Source: Diphasiastrum complanatum (taxonomy: Eukaryota; Streptophyta; Lycopodiopsida; Lycopodiales; Lycopodiaceae). From it: DNA of 64,000 nucleotides. The notes under the pieces were generated by a model that saw only the letters and a program-made list of their open reading frames with translations, did no database searches and had not been told where the DNA came from. The stretch covers positions 51,831,260-51,895,259 of the forward strand of contig CM055100.1 in NCBI GenBank assembly GCA_029204225.1. Direction: 5' to 3'. This document shows positions 24,591-37,275 of this stretch, piece by piece. The position numbers and the translations under genes are program-made. Position 1 is the stretch's first letter. The number at the start of each line of letters is the position of its first letter.

Positions 24591-25371
24591 TCAGATGCAG
24601 CTTGATCCAGTGCGTCGAAATACTTGGATTTTTTATTCCCATGAACTCTTTTCTTTCTTTTCTTCTGGCTGGGTTCGGATGATCCTGATGGATCAGCCCG
24701 TAATTGCTTCCTAGATGCCACCACTGTGAAATCATACGCTTTCACGACTCGTATGACGTCATCGAAAGTCTGAAGCACATTACGCTTGCACTCATTCTGA
24801 TAATCTGTGGGAAGACCTACGATAAACTGTCACAGTGGCAGTTTTGCATTGAATGAGGGAACTTTATTCCATAAATCCATAAAATTTTGCAGGTACGAGT
24901 CCAAATTTTGAGTACCCATTTTGTAGTTAGAAATCTTTGGTAGAAATTTGAGTCTTCTACAACCACAAATGACTTTCTGAACACTTCCATAAAGTCATCC
25001 CATGTGGTAGGTTTTGGTTGCAGATCATGCCACCACGACGAACCTTTCCCACGGAAGAACAAAATAACACTCTCAATTTTTTTTTCTTCAAAAATTCCAT
25101 GTAGATTAAAATAACTGGTACACTTGGTTAACCATCTACAACTTCGGATTTTTTCTCATTCTTCTGCCCCGAAAACTGTTCAGACTGAAAACCCAAATTC
25201 GATGCGGATAAAGTTTTCACTTAATTCAATAGTACTTCCATTTGTTGATCCCTTAAATTGTTCCTGTTGTTTATTTCATTAAGCACTTGGCTTGATGACT
25301 GGAAAATTTGCAGGTAGGTAGGCATTGGCACCTAACCATCGAGAGCTGCATTTGCATTATTATCTGCCATA
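24590..25371 (-). pseudogene. Ty3/Gypsy-type gag fragment
   Basis: The minus strand begins near 25,370 with MADNNANAAL. It continues through a decayed frame to FRGKGSSWWHDLQPKPTTWD (about 25,000-25,060), the Trp-rich signature of the retrotransposon gag capsid family, then VFRKSF, and a last part (24,584-24,778) with FDDVIRVVKAYDF and the basic cluster KKRKKR. Frameshifts separate the segments and no zinc knuckle or protease follows. It is an isolated gag relic, not part of the adjacent Copia element. Confidence 0.72.
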
Positions 25372-25840
25372 TTGATTTCTTGACAAGCAAAATTAGCTTA
25401 ATTAGTCGGGATCCAATCATCAGCTAATAAGTAAAAAGTTCAGAATCTTCATAACTGACCGATATTACTCAGCAAGGTCTTTCACTCATTTAAACAAATT
25501 TTGCAAAATCAATATCAGACTAATTCAAAAAACAACAACTTTTAGGACCAACCCTAAAAATTTATGAAAGAACTGGGATTTTCAAAATCTGTTTGAAATG
25601 GACCAACTATGAAAATCGATTAAGAAGATTGATTTTTTCGATTTGTAGGTACTGTCACAAGTCAAAACCATTTTGAAACATCTTCCATGCATCTAACTTG
25701 ACATGCACTGACTTTTTCGAAAAAACAATTTTTTTTTCGCAAATAGCCTAGTTACTAGGAAATCTGCTTTTTGATCTAGAATTTTCAAAAATAGCTACAT
25801 GCAAGAAATCTATTGATCAATCCACTGATTATGCATGCAA

Positions 25841-26075
25841 CATGCATCCAAGCATGCATACAGGTCTATCCATACATTTCCATACACAGACAAGCACTAT
25901 ACTGAATTACAAGCATGCATGCATTAGAACATTTCCAAAATTTTGCAGATTTTGGAACATGCATCCAAGCATGCATACAGGACTATCCATACATTTCCAT
26001 CCACAACATGCATGCATCAGAACTTGCCAAACTTCAGACGACCATAACTTTTTCTACAGGACACCAAATTGGTCG
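25841..26075. repeat. tandem duplication, 117-bp period, rich in GCATGC palindromes
   Basis: A block starting CATGCATCCAAGCATGCATA occurs at 25,841 and again at 25,958 in the same orientation, followed by shared sequence (CTATCCATACATTTCCA). The flank from about 26,015 (CAGAACTTGCCAAACTTCAG.. and ACAGGACACCAAA) is also found, diverged, at about 30,990-31,090, so both belong to one dispersed repeat. Confidence 0.75.
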
Positions 26076-26128
26076 TGATGCATCCATCTTGCAATTCTAT
26101 TGGACCCTTCTTGAAGATTTCTCAATTC

Positions 26129-26385
26129 CTATTCGACCCCTTGATCAAAGCCAACACTTTGACTTGATCTATGTTTGATGAAGCAACTCTTGAGTAGAGG
26201 CTTGGTGAGTAGATCGGCAATACAAGATGATGAATCAATATGCTCCAAATGGATCCCTCCTCTAATAAGCTTCTCTCTCACAAAGTGGTGTGCCATTTCT
26301 ATATGCTTGCTTCTTGCATGAAAAAATTGGATTATTTGCAAGTGCTTGGGCCGACATATTATCACAATATAGCAATGGTAGCTCC
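26129..26385 (-). pseudogene. Copia RNase H C-terminal scrap
   Basis: The frame reads FFHARSKHIEMAHHFVREKL, then LEHIDSSSCIADLLTKPLLKS, the conserved end of Copia RNase H. It is very close to 47,060-47,280 of the nested element at 46.4-51.0 kb. The piece ends exactly where a plus-strand LTR begins (26,386), so an insertion or recombination joined them. Confidence 0.8.
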
Positions 26386-26913
26386 TGTTATGTCCATGGT
26401 AGTAAGTAGGATTCAGTATACTCTCTTGGATACATGATACTCCAGTAAATCAAGTTGTTAGTTATGCCACGTCATATTGGATGTGACCCGAAAGTAACTA
26501 ATATCCTTGTGAGGCCCAGAACACACTAAATGGAGATTAGACAAGGTATGAGACAGTGTATGCATGTGTAGAGTTAGCAATAGCAATTCTATGAATAGGT
26601 GGTCCATGCATAGGACTCTATTCTAGGTGAATCTATGTATAGGGAACTTAGGGCTATGCATGGCTACGTGCCCATGATGTTTTTGGCTCTATATGTTGAG
26701 GCCAAACTCGTCCTACTCCTCACTGTGATCATTGATTCATTGCCAGGGTTTCACTCTACATTCATGCCTCTTGTTCCTTGGCTTGGGGGTGAAGCTCCTA
26801 GAGTTGATTGGTTGCTTCTACTTGGTTGGGTGGTTGCTCCATAGTGTGTTATCCATTGTGTGTTATCTTGTAGGCAGAATCTTAGGGAGCTTCCCTTATA
26901 GTGGTATCAGAGC
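26386..26913 (+). mobile_element. LTR with primer-binding site (TGTTATGTCC family)
   Basis: The LTR starts TGTTATGTCCATG, the same start as at 32,286 and similar to 53,262. It ends before TGGTATCAGAGC (26,902-26,913), a good match to the initiator tRNA-Met primer-binding site. Internal blocks (ATGGTTGGGTGG-type and GGCTTGGGGGTGAAGCTCC) recur in 53,540-53,640. This is a 5' LTR on the plus strand; no gag is recognisable downstream. The LTR copies at 32.3 and 53.3 kb are preceded by polypurine tracts. Confidence 0.68.
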
Positions 26914-29900
26914 AAGGCTTACGAAGATTGGAGAACATGGAGAAGGGCTAGCTTTCGTCGAAATTTTTTATGGATCCCTAGGAATTCTCTTCCAAGGTGG
27001 ATAGCAAGGGTGCAAGTGGGTGTACTATACTAGTTTCAATTTGCATGTTGCTAAGATCCATTACTCTTGGGATTCTTTGTGGTTTTATGGAGAATTGTCC
27101 TTGAAGGCCAATTTGTGATGCTTTTTTGGAGCTTTTTCTTGTGTAGATCAAATCTTTGAGAATTTTCCAGCAAGTGTACTTTCGTTTTAGGGTTCATGAA
27201 TGTTGAAATTAATGATGCATGCCGGTTCTCTCCAATGATTTATGATTATAGGCTATGTTTTGGTCAAAATTGCTTGGTTTTTCGTGCTTTTTGGCACAAA
27301 ATAGATAGTAAGAACCAAAATACAACAAGATCAGATCAATTAGATGGTTGTAATTCTATAAATTGGTTTGCATGTGTTAGAGAAAGAGTTGTATGTCATG
27401 AATTTCCACTTTATGGCGATGAAAAAACCGGAAAATAGCCAAAAATCATCATTAGATTCAAGTTCTATAAGCAACTGGTAATTAAAGACTGAACGCATAC
27501 CAAAATGACAATCATCTTCAACCACAAAAACTTTAGATTACAATCCAGAATCACATCTAGATGCCCAAAGTCCTGTTGAATATCAATTCAGTTATTATTC
27601 TTGGATTCATTATGATTCGTTATCCATTTGAGCTCTCTGGAATACAATCACTAATGAGCTAAGTCTATTCCTTATCTAAGGAATACTCTATCCCAAGAAT
27701 ACTATATATCCAATGCACACAATTTTAACTGATGAACCGAAATTATTCACTAATAATGCATCTTACAAGCAATATAATTCAAAAACCACCAGTTTCTGGT
27801 GAATCCACATCACACTGATCGTTTTACCAATTAACTTCATCCTAGAGTAATCCACTACTCGAGCTAATTGCCGATGATTCAAAAATCTCAAATGTCCAGG
27901 TGAAGAATTCAATTATACTAGTATAACACCACATTTAGATCCTTACCCAAATCATTTATAAGTTAATCCATAAATCTTCTATACAAAGATTTGTTAACTC
28001 TGCAAGTATCTGTCAAAACAATTCTTGATCATATGTTCATGTTCACCAACTAGGTTAAGTGCACCAGATAACCTTAGTAACTCGGATTACACAGTAGATT
28101 CATACAAGATTAATCGTGCACATATGAGAATAATCTCACTATGACCCAGTACCTAAACACATTTTTATTTGGCAGATTCCTCTTGAACCCACATATGTCA
28201 CTCACATATCTCACTGAGATCTTGTAACTCAGCTACAAAACATTTTCCATTTCTCATGAGTAAATAACATGTCCGGCAAATCTCTGAGATGAATAAAATT
28301 CACACTCAGTAGTTTTTCAATCCCACTTACTTCTAATTACATAATTTCTCCCACCGTTTAACTCCTCTCTGGTCCTAGTACTTAAACTAAGATTAGGTTC
28401 ATCCAATATAGAACCCTCAGTCTTAAATTCTAATCAAACTTACTTCTATTCCAATCAAAATGGAATTAGTAACCTTTGACCTTTTACTGTACTACTTATA
28501 GGTAATGATTCAAATTCCAAACTTGTTCCAGTTCCAGATTGTCCACACAATCCCTTGAGAATTTCTCATATTCGAAAAGTTCCAATTAGGCATTTTACTC
28601 AGAATCTATCCAAAATTTCTTTCAGATCCAATCTCATTTCTATAAACTAGTTGGTGTTCTTCCGAAAGCTATGCAACCAACAGATTTCCAAATAGAATTT
28701 TATTCCACCACTTCACCCCTCCTTTTAAAGAAATTATAAATTTTCATAAAAGCTAACTGATGATATATGAAAATATCTAAATCCTAGAAAAGTCAGTAAT
28801 AAGTGCTTCCACTAAAGGATTCACCTTATTACACACATGACTTCTCCTTCAAATATTTCCAATCTGAATGATAGAAACTCCTATTCCATTGAAATCCATT
28901 TATGCATCAGAGATATTCTAAGTTTAAAATATTGAAACATTTTAACTTTAAAATTTATCTAAATTTCAAGTCTATTCACACAAGTAGTAGTTTATATAAC
29001 ATAACAGCCTTTCAAAAGAATAACTTCATGCTAGAAAGAATTCATATAAACTAGTCTCATGTGTTATATTCGAGAAATTACTAAGAAGTAAATAATTAAT
29101 TAAGAAAGCGAGAAATAGATTTGAGGGCCTCTGATTTTGTAAATAATGAGATACCACATTGGGATCTAGATTAAACCTCAAAATTTCCCAAAATACCCCA
29201 CATTTGATCGAATGGTTTTCTTTTTTCCATATTGCGACCAGGTACTAAACATGCCATCAATCATTAGATCTTTATTGTCCTAGAATTTCCTTTCCAAAAT
29301 TACTGACGTCCCATACCATCAGCTTTTCTTTCCAAAAAACCCTTAACCGCCTTATCTGATATTCTAGAGATCCACCGATCAACTAGTTGTCCTGTAATCA
29401 CTATAGGAAATTATCTCTTGTTCCCAAACACTAGAGAATCCATTTATTTGGATGATTAGCATGCCTATCAGATGGATACCCAAAATTCACATCTGATTAT
29501 GTGACTTAACAGAAGAATTAACATGGTTCAATATTACATCCTGATCCTTTCTGGTTAACGATAGGCTTCAAACCCCTATTGATGCATCAAATCTAGGGAC
29601 AGCTTCAGTCAACTAACAGATCCAATGTAATCCACGTATCAGATTCCACTTCTAAACATCACAATTGACATCCAAAACTGCGGATAACTCAATGGTTACA
29701 AAGATATCAGTTACGAATTCAACTGAATGAATTCTAACCAGAAAATTAATCAGTACTAAGTAACTATTTACAGGGATTACCAAAATCCCTCTAATGTCCA
29801 CTCTTCTTCCCTCCTTAGAATTTTCAGTTCCTTGAAAATCTTTCAGCTAAGGTATCAAGAAGACGTAACGACATTAGTAAATATTTCAAAATTAATTATT

Positions 29901-31780
29901 GTAGGAAAACGTCCAAAACAATTTTATTTCTGTCCTATACCTGGGCTGAATATAATTCACCATAGGATTTTACTGGAAATGAAATCCATTATGTAATTTC
30001 TATTATTACAAATTCTCCAATAAAATTGGACTGTTTTTTCTTTTTACTGACTGGTTTGGCATTACTCAATCAATATTGACAAAACCTATCCAAACATAGA
30101 ATATGAAATTACATAAATGAAAATTCCACCAATAGGATTTTAGTAATTCTTGAACCGTATTCTGTCATATTTACTGACTAGATAAAAATTACTATTGCCA
30201 CTCATCCAATCTGGTCATTTCATATTGTTAGACAATGTCAATTCAAATTTAACAAGTATCTTGCACAAACGTTCACTTGACTGATTTCTAGCGATCAACA
30301 TCGACTAGAAAACTACCAGACAAGTAACTGAATTCAAATTTTACCCAATAAAAATTTCAACAAAAAGAAAAACAATTCAAATTTTAACTTTCAATCTGGG
30401 AGTTCCCAACTCCAAAGTTAAAAACTGACAGCACAGTCAAAACTGTCGGTAATTCATTGTGGTTTCTTATGTCAATTTTAACTTATCTATTATTGAGAAA
30501 TAATTTAGACTTAGTGAAAACACTGTGATCAATTTTGACTGATAAACTCAGTTTAATCAATTTACTAATCTAAACTGATTCCATAGATAACGAAAAAATG
30601 ACCAAAATTTTGATTTTTTTTTGTTGGAAAACTCAATTTTTGTTTAATTTTACGTAATTTAAAAATTCTGACGAAAATATTGTTAGTACAAAAGGCAATT
30701 GAAGTCGAAAGAATCAAAACAATGTCCAATTCCTAATGTTACTAACCCAATGTCAAATTGGCATGCAAAAACGCACTACATCAGTCATAAATGTCATTAC
30801 GGAATTCTTTTACGTAAACTTCAATCTTACGAAATTTGTTAGCCATTAACACTGATTTGTGACCCAACTGTCAGAGCACATACGTATGACCACTCAAATC
30901 GATTGTAAATCCCTCATGCATGTCAGAATCACTCTGAGAATTAGCATGCAACTTAACCATGCAAGCACTGTACTACAAATTAGGAAAATGACTGGCTTGC
31001 AATCAGAACAATTCAAAATTTTGCCAATTTTACTCACAAAACTGCAAAACTTCAAATGATCATAACTTTGGCTACAGGACACCAAAATGAGTGTTGTAAA
31101 GCTCAGTACAAAGGGAGACCAAGTGAACAAGATGCTTGTCATGTCAGCCTGCCACCTAGGCTTCACATGTGCGAGATTAGAGCTGTCAGAAAATTGTAGT
31201 AGGGCACACTTCCACAAGAAGGAATCATGCAAAAACGTTCAAACACCCATCCTAGTCCAAAATTGATGCTACCAACAGTCTTAAACAATCAATAAAAATA
31301 GCTTCAAACTTGATGGAGATGGTGCATAAGCCACCGGCCATCAATTCACAGGTTTGATAGCTTGTTGGGAAGGTAAAAAGGAATGCTAATCATGCTGTAA
31401 TAAATTCCAGAATGATCTCCTTATGGATTTGGAGAGATCCATCCCCCAAAAATCACCAAAAATGGTCATTTTTTGAACTTTTTTGACTTCTTACAAGCTC
31501 AATTCTTGGAATTCTTGGTTCTAAATTTAGGGAAAGCGTCAAAAGACTTTGGTTCAACTCTTTACAATCTCTACATGGTGTTTTACAGCCACCTACTATC
31601 CAACTTTATGAAAAAACAATATTCTACTACAGTTTATGGTCTGCAGATGCTTGAGTACAGTTCTTCATTTGAATTGAATCTCTAGTTATCTTAGGAGACA
31701 AACAAGTTTATTAAGATGAATAAATGTTATTTTTCTTCCATTTGGTGCTGAAAACAGGAGCATTTAACTCAAAAGAGTAT
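26914..31780. other. 4.9-kb AT-rich stretch without genes
   Basis: Neither strand has a frame longer than about 115 codons and none resembles a known protein. It follows an LTR/PBS and precedes the 3' end module of the same LTR family, so it may be the eroded interior of that element. The part at 28,500-29,215 is homologous to 11,460-12,240, and 30,914-31,090 to 25,900-26,075. Confidence 0.5.
28500..29215. repeat. diverged non-coding repeat, copy 2 (partner of 11.5-12.2 kb)
   Basis: Shared collinear blocks are AGTCAGTAATAAGTG, CTTATTACA, GAGATACC..TTGGGATC and AAAATACCC. The region is AT-rich and non-coding in both copies. Confidence 0.55.
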
Positions 31781-31789
31781 TTGAGATAC

Positions 31790-32359
31790 TCAGAGTTGAG
31801 TTTTAATCATTCTATATCTTAATGATTCTCCTAGATATTCTAGTTGAATGAATTATCATATCTTAGAATTGGATTCTAAGGATATTTGTACTTGAAAGCT
31901 TATGAATTATTTGTCAGAGTTGTGGATAATTTCAGACTGTAATTATAATGATTTTTTTATTTTTTTAATTTTAATCTCTTAAGTTAGGTTATTTCACCCA
32001 GTGTTTCATGTAAATATTTTACATGAAGGTGATGTTACTAACTTATGGTGAATATAACCCAGTTGGAAAAATTTATCGCTTAGTGTACTTTTTCAAACCT
32101 GAGTTGTACTTCAGTGCAGAGATTATCACTTGAAAATAGGATTATCTCTGACTACCTGTTTGAAGTGAAAGTTTAACTAAGGATAATGATTTTTTAGGTT
32201 GATATTTAAAATTAAAAGAACTGTTCCTATTATTTTTTCCTGTTTAGAGAGTTTCTAAGGATAGAAACAGTTTAAGAAGGAAGAATGTTATGTCCATGTG
32301 GCCACTAAGTAGAATTCAGTATACTCCTAGTCTTGGATACACGGTACTCCAGTAAATCA
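31790..32359 (+). mobile_element. Gypsy-type 3' end: non-coding module, polypurine tract and LTR start
   Basis: About 500 bases are homologous to 52,785-53,264, ending in a purine tract (AAGAAGGAAGAA) directly before the LTR start TGTTATGTCC at 32,286. The module includes nested inverted repeats at 31,979-32,046 that are kept in the second copy. The LTR matches the one at 26,386 only to about 32,359, where a Copia LTR takes over, so the element was interrupted there. No protein-coding part is attached. Confidence 0.65.
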
Positions 32360-33204
32360 AGCACTTTTGAATCTTGATCGTGATTTAATATGTGGTCAAG
32401 CACAATACTCGTTTTCACAAACAAAAGTCTTTATTTATGTCGTCTATGAGGACGATTGTTTATACAATAAATTTTTTTTATTGATCTTCTGATTTCAAAC
32501 ACTGTGCGACAGATCCACACAGTGCATTGGCGTGAGAGAAATATAATTCTCTCACGAATATTGTCTCGCTTACTAGAGGACTTCTGGATCTGTTGATCCG
32601 CTTACAAAATTGTCTCGCTCACAAGCGGACATGTATTTTGTATATTTTTGTCTTACAGTATTTGCATCAAACAGAAAATATATAGTTCGTGAACTTTTTC
32701 GTGTCACGTCGTGTAACTTCTAGATCACAAAGATTAAACATCTACAACTAATCACGAATTACAAGAGTGGCTGATTAGCCAGTTCTAAAGTACTTCTGTT
32801 GATGTCATGATATTTGATCAAATACTTCTATCCCTTGGTACTTGGCTGATCTTCTTGGTCATTCATGGAGCAAGAATAATTTGTGTTGGAAACAATTTCG
32901 TGTCATGTGTCACGAAATTGTTCACAAACAATTGTGCGTGAAAGCGACGCCAACGAGCAGAACACGGCGAAAGAGCAGAGTGTCAGGCCACCAAAGAGCG
33001 AGACATTGATCATCTTGCTCCAAAAATTTAATCTAATAATACAGTTGCTCTCTCTTGTCCGTCTCCTTGTATTCCGTTGTCTTGATTGCTAGAAAGATTT
33101 CTGTTTTGTGATCTTTAGTCACGTGTCTAGGATCTTGCAAGCTTGCGCATAAAGAAAATTCAGAAGAAACAAATTTGTTCATGAAACAAAATTCATTCGC
33201 GACA
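32360..33204 (+). mobile_element. Copia 5' LTR of element E
   Basis: The segment lies between the broken LTR of another family and the primer-binding site at 33,205, and ends GACA. It contains a perfect inverted repeat around GTGAGAGAA..TTCTCTCAC (near 32,530) and resembles, loosely, the 0.7 kb repeats flanking the Copia core at 13-17 kb. The left boundary is inferred from where similarity to the 26.4 kb LTR stops. Confidence 0.6.
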
Positions 33205-33217
33205 TGGTATCAAAGCC
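33205..33217 (+). other. primer-binding site of Copia element E
   Basis: TGGTATCAAAGCC directly follows the LTR end and differs by one base from the common initiator tRNA-Met site TGGTATCAGAGCC. Confidence 0.75.
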
Positions 33218-33269
33218 AACAGGTTATCACTACTAATATCTGAACAATGATTTTCTAGACAACACAATA

Positions 33270-34915
33270 TGGCTGCAATGATCCAGACAAGAATAGCAAT
33301 CAGTCTTGATGGCGCAAACTACAGGATATGAAAATTCAAAATCAAAACACTTCTGAAGGGTGAAGGCATTTGGTCGGTGACCGAACTCTCAGAGGTGTAG
33401 CCTTCAGAGGGAGACCCAAGGAGAGCTGAATGGATCAGAAAGGATGAGGTTGCAATGGCGATCATCATTTTGTCCATCAACGAAGATCTACTCATGTAGA
33501 TTGAAAACTGTGAAAGCAGCCATGTAGCATGGAAAAGATTAAAAACAGAAGTAAGAAGTGAGGACTACAGCTTCAGTGATGCATCTTCACAATCAGCTGC
33601 AATCCATACAATGGGATGGCAACCAATTGGACCAGCATGTTGAGAAGATCAAAACGATCTTCGCTCAACTCACTGCATCAGGACAGGAGCACTAGGTCCC
33701 AACACCACAACAGTTGATGTACTTCATGAAGTCTCTACCTATGTCCTATCAACCGTTGAGAATGCTCATATGGAGTCTACCAAATGTGACATTCGACGAA
33801 GCAATCAGTCTTGTCGCTGCTGAGAGACAAATGAGGGACGAAGGAGAAGGAAGCAATGATCAAGGGAAAGCTCTATTCACAAAAGGAAAGAAGAAGAACA
33901 AGAACAAACCCAGATTCGCCAAGACAAAGTCCTCAAATCAACAATCTTCTTCTTGTGATCATTGTCACAAACCAGGCCATATAGCCAACAAATGCTGGTT
34001 CAATCCAGCAATACCTTGCATGCACTGCAAGAAGAAGGGCACTTTGCATACGATCGTAGATTCAACCCAAAAAGAAAGAACAAAGCTGAGAGAGCAAATA
34101 TTGCAGAGTCATCCAAAGATGTAGATAGAGGTGATGAAGCCTTCACAATACTTGATGAAGCTTCAACGAGCTACACTGAACAAGACTACGATGTAGTCAT
34201 TGATTTAGGAGCAACATCACACATCACCTGCAACAAAAATATTTAGCGACTTCAGAGAACTCGAAAACAACAGAGCAGTGATTCTAGGTGATGGGAGCAG
34301 ACACGATGTCAAGGGCATCGGGACTCTACAACTACGAACATTGTCAAGTCAAGTAGAGTTGCCAGGAGCACTCTACGTGCCTTCACTGAGAAAATATCTA
34401 CTATCAGTCTCTAAGATGGCAGATCTTGGAATTCAAATTTTATTCGATAGCAATAAATGCCGCATGATCGAGAAAACAACAAACAAATTGCTGACGGTTG
34501 GATGTAGAGAAGGAAATCTCTACCAAGCCAAGATAATTAGCAATTCTGATAACATATTAAATGCATCAGAGAATGAAGATCAGCTCTGGCACAAGAGAAT
34601 GTATCATCTAAACATAAGGAGCCCCTGTACGACATGTGCAAGAAAGACGTAGTCACAGGTCTGAGGATATCAAAAAAAAAAGAAAGGCAAACAACATCGG
34701 AATCCATTCACACATGAGGGAAGAAGAGCCAAAGAAGTTCTTGAGCTCATCCACTCAGATGTCTGTGGACCGATGAAAGTGGATTCGCTCTCAGAATCGA
34801 GGTATTTCCTGATGTTCATAGATGATTATAGCCGGATGACTACGATCTACTACATAAAGGAAAAATTTGAAGTGTTTGACTCTTTCAAGAAGTTCGTGGC
34901 ATTTGCAGAGTGACA
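33270..34915 (+). mobile_element. Copia element E: gag, protease and start of integrase, truncated
   Basis: Translation begins at MAAMIQTRIAISLDGANY (33,270), the typical gag start, with several stops before a 136-codon frame at 33,714. Zinc knuckles are CDHCHKPGHIANKC and, after a frameshift, CMHCKKKGHF. Protease reads VVIDLGATSHITC (about 34,195), where Leu replaces the Ser of DSG. The pre-integrase part (34,278-34,652) has ALYVPSLRKYLLSVSKMADLG, and integrase begins with LIHSDVCGPM and FLMFIDDYSRMTTIYY (about 34,740-34,850). All sequence after about 34,915, including most of integrase, RT and RNase H, is absent; a GC-rich leader to a (CT)n tract follows. It shares the double-knuckle gag with elements at 16.6 and 37.8 kb. 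Confidence 0.86.
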
Positions 34916-34994
34916 CACCTCAAAAAATATTTAGATCATCAGATCTGGCACGCCCCTCCACTTGCCCTAACCCCCCATCTCCCGCACTTACCAC

Positions 34995-35145
<151 letters not shown>

Positions 35146-35163
35146 ATTCTATTCTATTCTATC

Positions 35164-35985
35164 TCTCCTCCCGTACCTGCGTTCTCCTCCTCAGTGCCCG
35201 CGCCCACAGCTACGGCCCAAAACATTCTTTTTTTTATGACATTGTTTCTTTTTATGAAAGTATAAAAAAAAAAAACTTATACGACTATGTCGAGCACATT
35301 TTTTGTTAAAATAATCGTTAAAAAAATTAATTAACATTAAACTTTAATTTTTTTCATGACTTTTTTAAAGGGCAAACGTTTCAAGTATCTCAAAAAAAAA
35401 TTACAATCCAATTTACATTTGTTAAGGTCCCTTTTTTTTAGTTTATTTCATTACAATTTACTCTCCGTTGTGTATTTTTTATATCCATATCTTTTTTGTT
35501 TGACGTCGGAATTCAGTACTGCAAAAATGAAAAGTGCACAGTTTGCCGAGCTGAGTACAATAACTGTATTGCCGTAATCATTATTTTAGTTTTATTTTTT
35601 GTTTCCCACCCCCCCACCCCTTTCCTAAGTACATTTACATTTTATATACAATTTTTTTTGAAAATTTGTATCTTCTTCGTTTGATCTCGGATTGCGACGC
35701 AGTAAAAAGCAAAAGTGATTATTATGTCAAGCTTGACATGATAGCAGTGGTATAAAAGCCAGAACCGATCAATGAAACAAATTTGTCATTTTGCCAAAAG
35801 CTAGTGTTGTTTCCTAAATCTTGCAAATTACATTCTTCGAGGACTCAGAATATTGAGACAGCGGAGAAGAAAAAATTTGTTACTAGCAAATTTGTGATTT
35901 TACTAGTGAAATTTGTAATTGTTCCAAATTCTTTTCACTTCATTCAATTTTGTAGACCCATAAGCCACACACTGCCTTCACTATA
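35164..35985. other. spacer rich in T runs
   Basis: Many poly(T) and poly(A) runs and a C-rich run near 35,610 are present. No coding evidence was found. It leads into a Gypsy-type gag and could hold part of that element's leader. Confidence 0.4.
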
Positions 35986-35989
35986 CCAT

Positions 35990-37275
35990 GGACATTGACA
36001 ATGAATATATGTTTGATTATGAAGATCAACGGGATGGAAATGATTATGAGTATGATAATCAAAGTGACTGGTGTGATGATGGCGGTAATGATTGTCACCA
36101 AGATGAGGAGGAATATGTTTGTGAACTATAAAATCAGGAATATCAGCTTGATGATGCAAACGAATATAACGATGGCCCAGATGAAACTGAGTATAACATT
36201 GTTAATTATGAAAGTCATAATCACTTTGAATGGCAACATGAGGACCAATATGAGCCTGCAGGTCAACCAAATGATATCCCTGAAAGTTGTGATTATGATG
36301 AAGAAGATCCAATGGTTCACAACGTGTACAACAAAATATTACATTGTCAAGAGACAGAATTGCATCCCAATCACTACATCGGTGAGGTTGGAGACTACAA
36401 TGATGATAAGAAGTTGGTTCTGAACAATACGAAGTTGAAGAAGATAATTTTGAATACCAATCTTCTCTTTGTACAATGGCATTCAACGGTACATCCATGC
36501 AAACAGAAGATGCTTCCGTTATGGCTTTTAAACCAATTATTGGAATTATTGGGTTACAAACAAGATGCAATACTAGTTGTGGGAGCATAGCGATCATTCC
36601 TAGTTCTTGTTACAATGGTGTGAGCAGTTCATCAGAGACAACTCAATGTCAACGAATCAATATTCAACGAAATCTTGATGATGTTCCTTTTGAGAACATA
36701 CGAACCTTTGATAGAGAAATGAGTTCTTTACATATCAACAACTGGTTATCTATCGTGGATGAAAACCTTCGGCTACATTCAATCTTTGAAAAGGGAAAAA
36801 TTACAACGACAATATCTTATTTTTGAGGAAAAGCCTATCATTGGTGGCAAGGGGTATTACATCATCCAGAGTATGAACCGAAGTCATGGGATGATTTCAA
36901 AGAGTTTTGTGCAAAAAATATGATAGATTATTATATGGACTCTTGGTATACGCTAGAACAAACTGGTTCAGTGAAGGTGTATAATACGAGATTCCGTCTG
37001 GTAGCATCTAAACAGAGGTGTCTTGATAAAGAGTTATCCATCCAACACTACCTACATGGTCTTCAAGATCACATTCGTCAACATTTGGTTAAAGTCACTT
37101 CAAGTGAATCCAACTTTGACAGATGTAATGCAAAAGGCACTGATTCAAGCTCTAAGGATGAGACAACAAAAGATGCAACTGCGGATCAAATTGGAGTCTC
37201 AACAAAAAGAAATTCCTACATCAGTGTGGTTGGGTACCACCTTAGCAAAGTCTTAGCATTTCCAAACAGTGGCTA
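35990..37275 (+). pseudogene. Ty3/Gypsy-type gag with acidic, Tyr-rich N-terminus
   Basis: From ATG 35,990 the frame reads MDIDNEYMFDYEDQRDGNDY and continues for about 150 residues dominated by Asp, Glu, Tyr and Asn, with one stop (near 36,129). After a frame change, DDVPFENIRTFDREMSSLHI begins the capsid part. One more stop precedes GKAYHWWQGV.. and YEPKSWDDFKEFC, the Trp-rich gag signature, followed by EQTGSVKVYNTRFRLVA and IQHYLHGLQDHIRQ. The frame ends at a basic stretch. No zinc knuckle, protease or pol follows: at about 37.3 kb the sequence changes and a Copia piece begins near 37.49 kb. The acidic Tyr-rich head is unusual for plant gag. Confidence 0.65.

Noticed and set aside
25836-26075. 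CRISPR-like array
   Set aside because: Only two 117-bp tandem units with no repeat-spacer alternation, in a plant genome.
36126-36597. Minus-strand His/Ile-rich open frames opposite the acidic gag
   Set aside because: They are shadows of the Asp/Tyr/Asn-rich plus-strand coding sequence.
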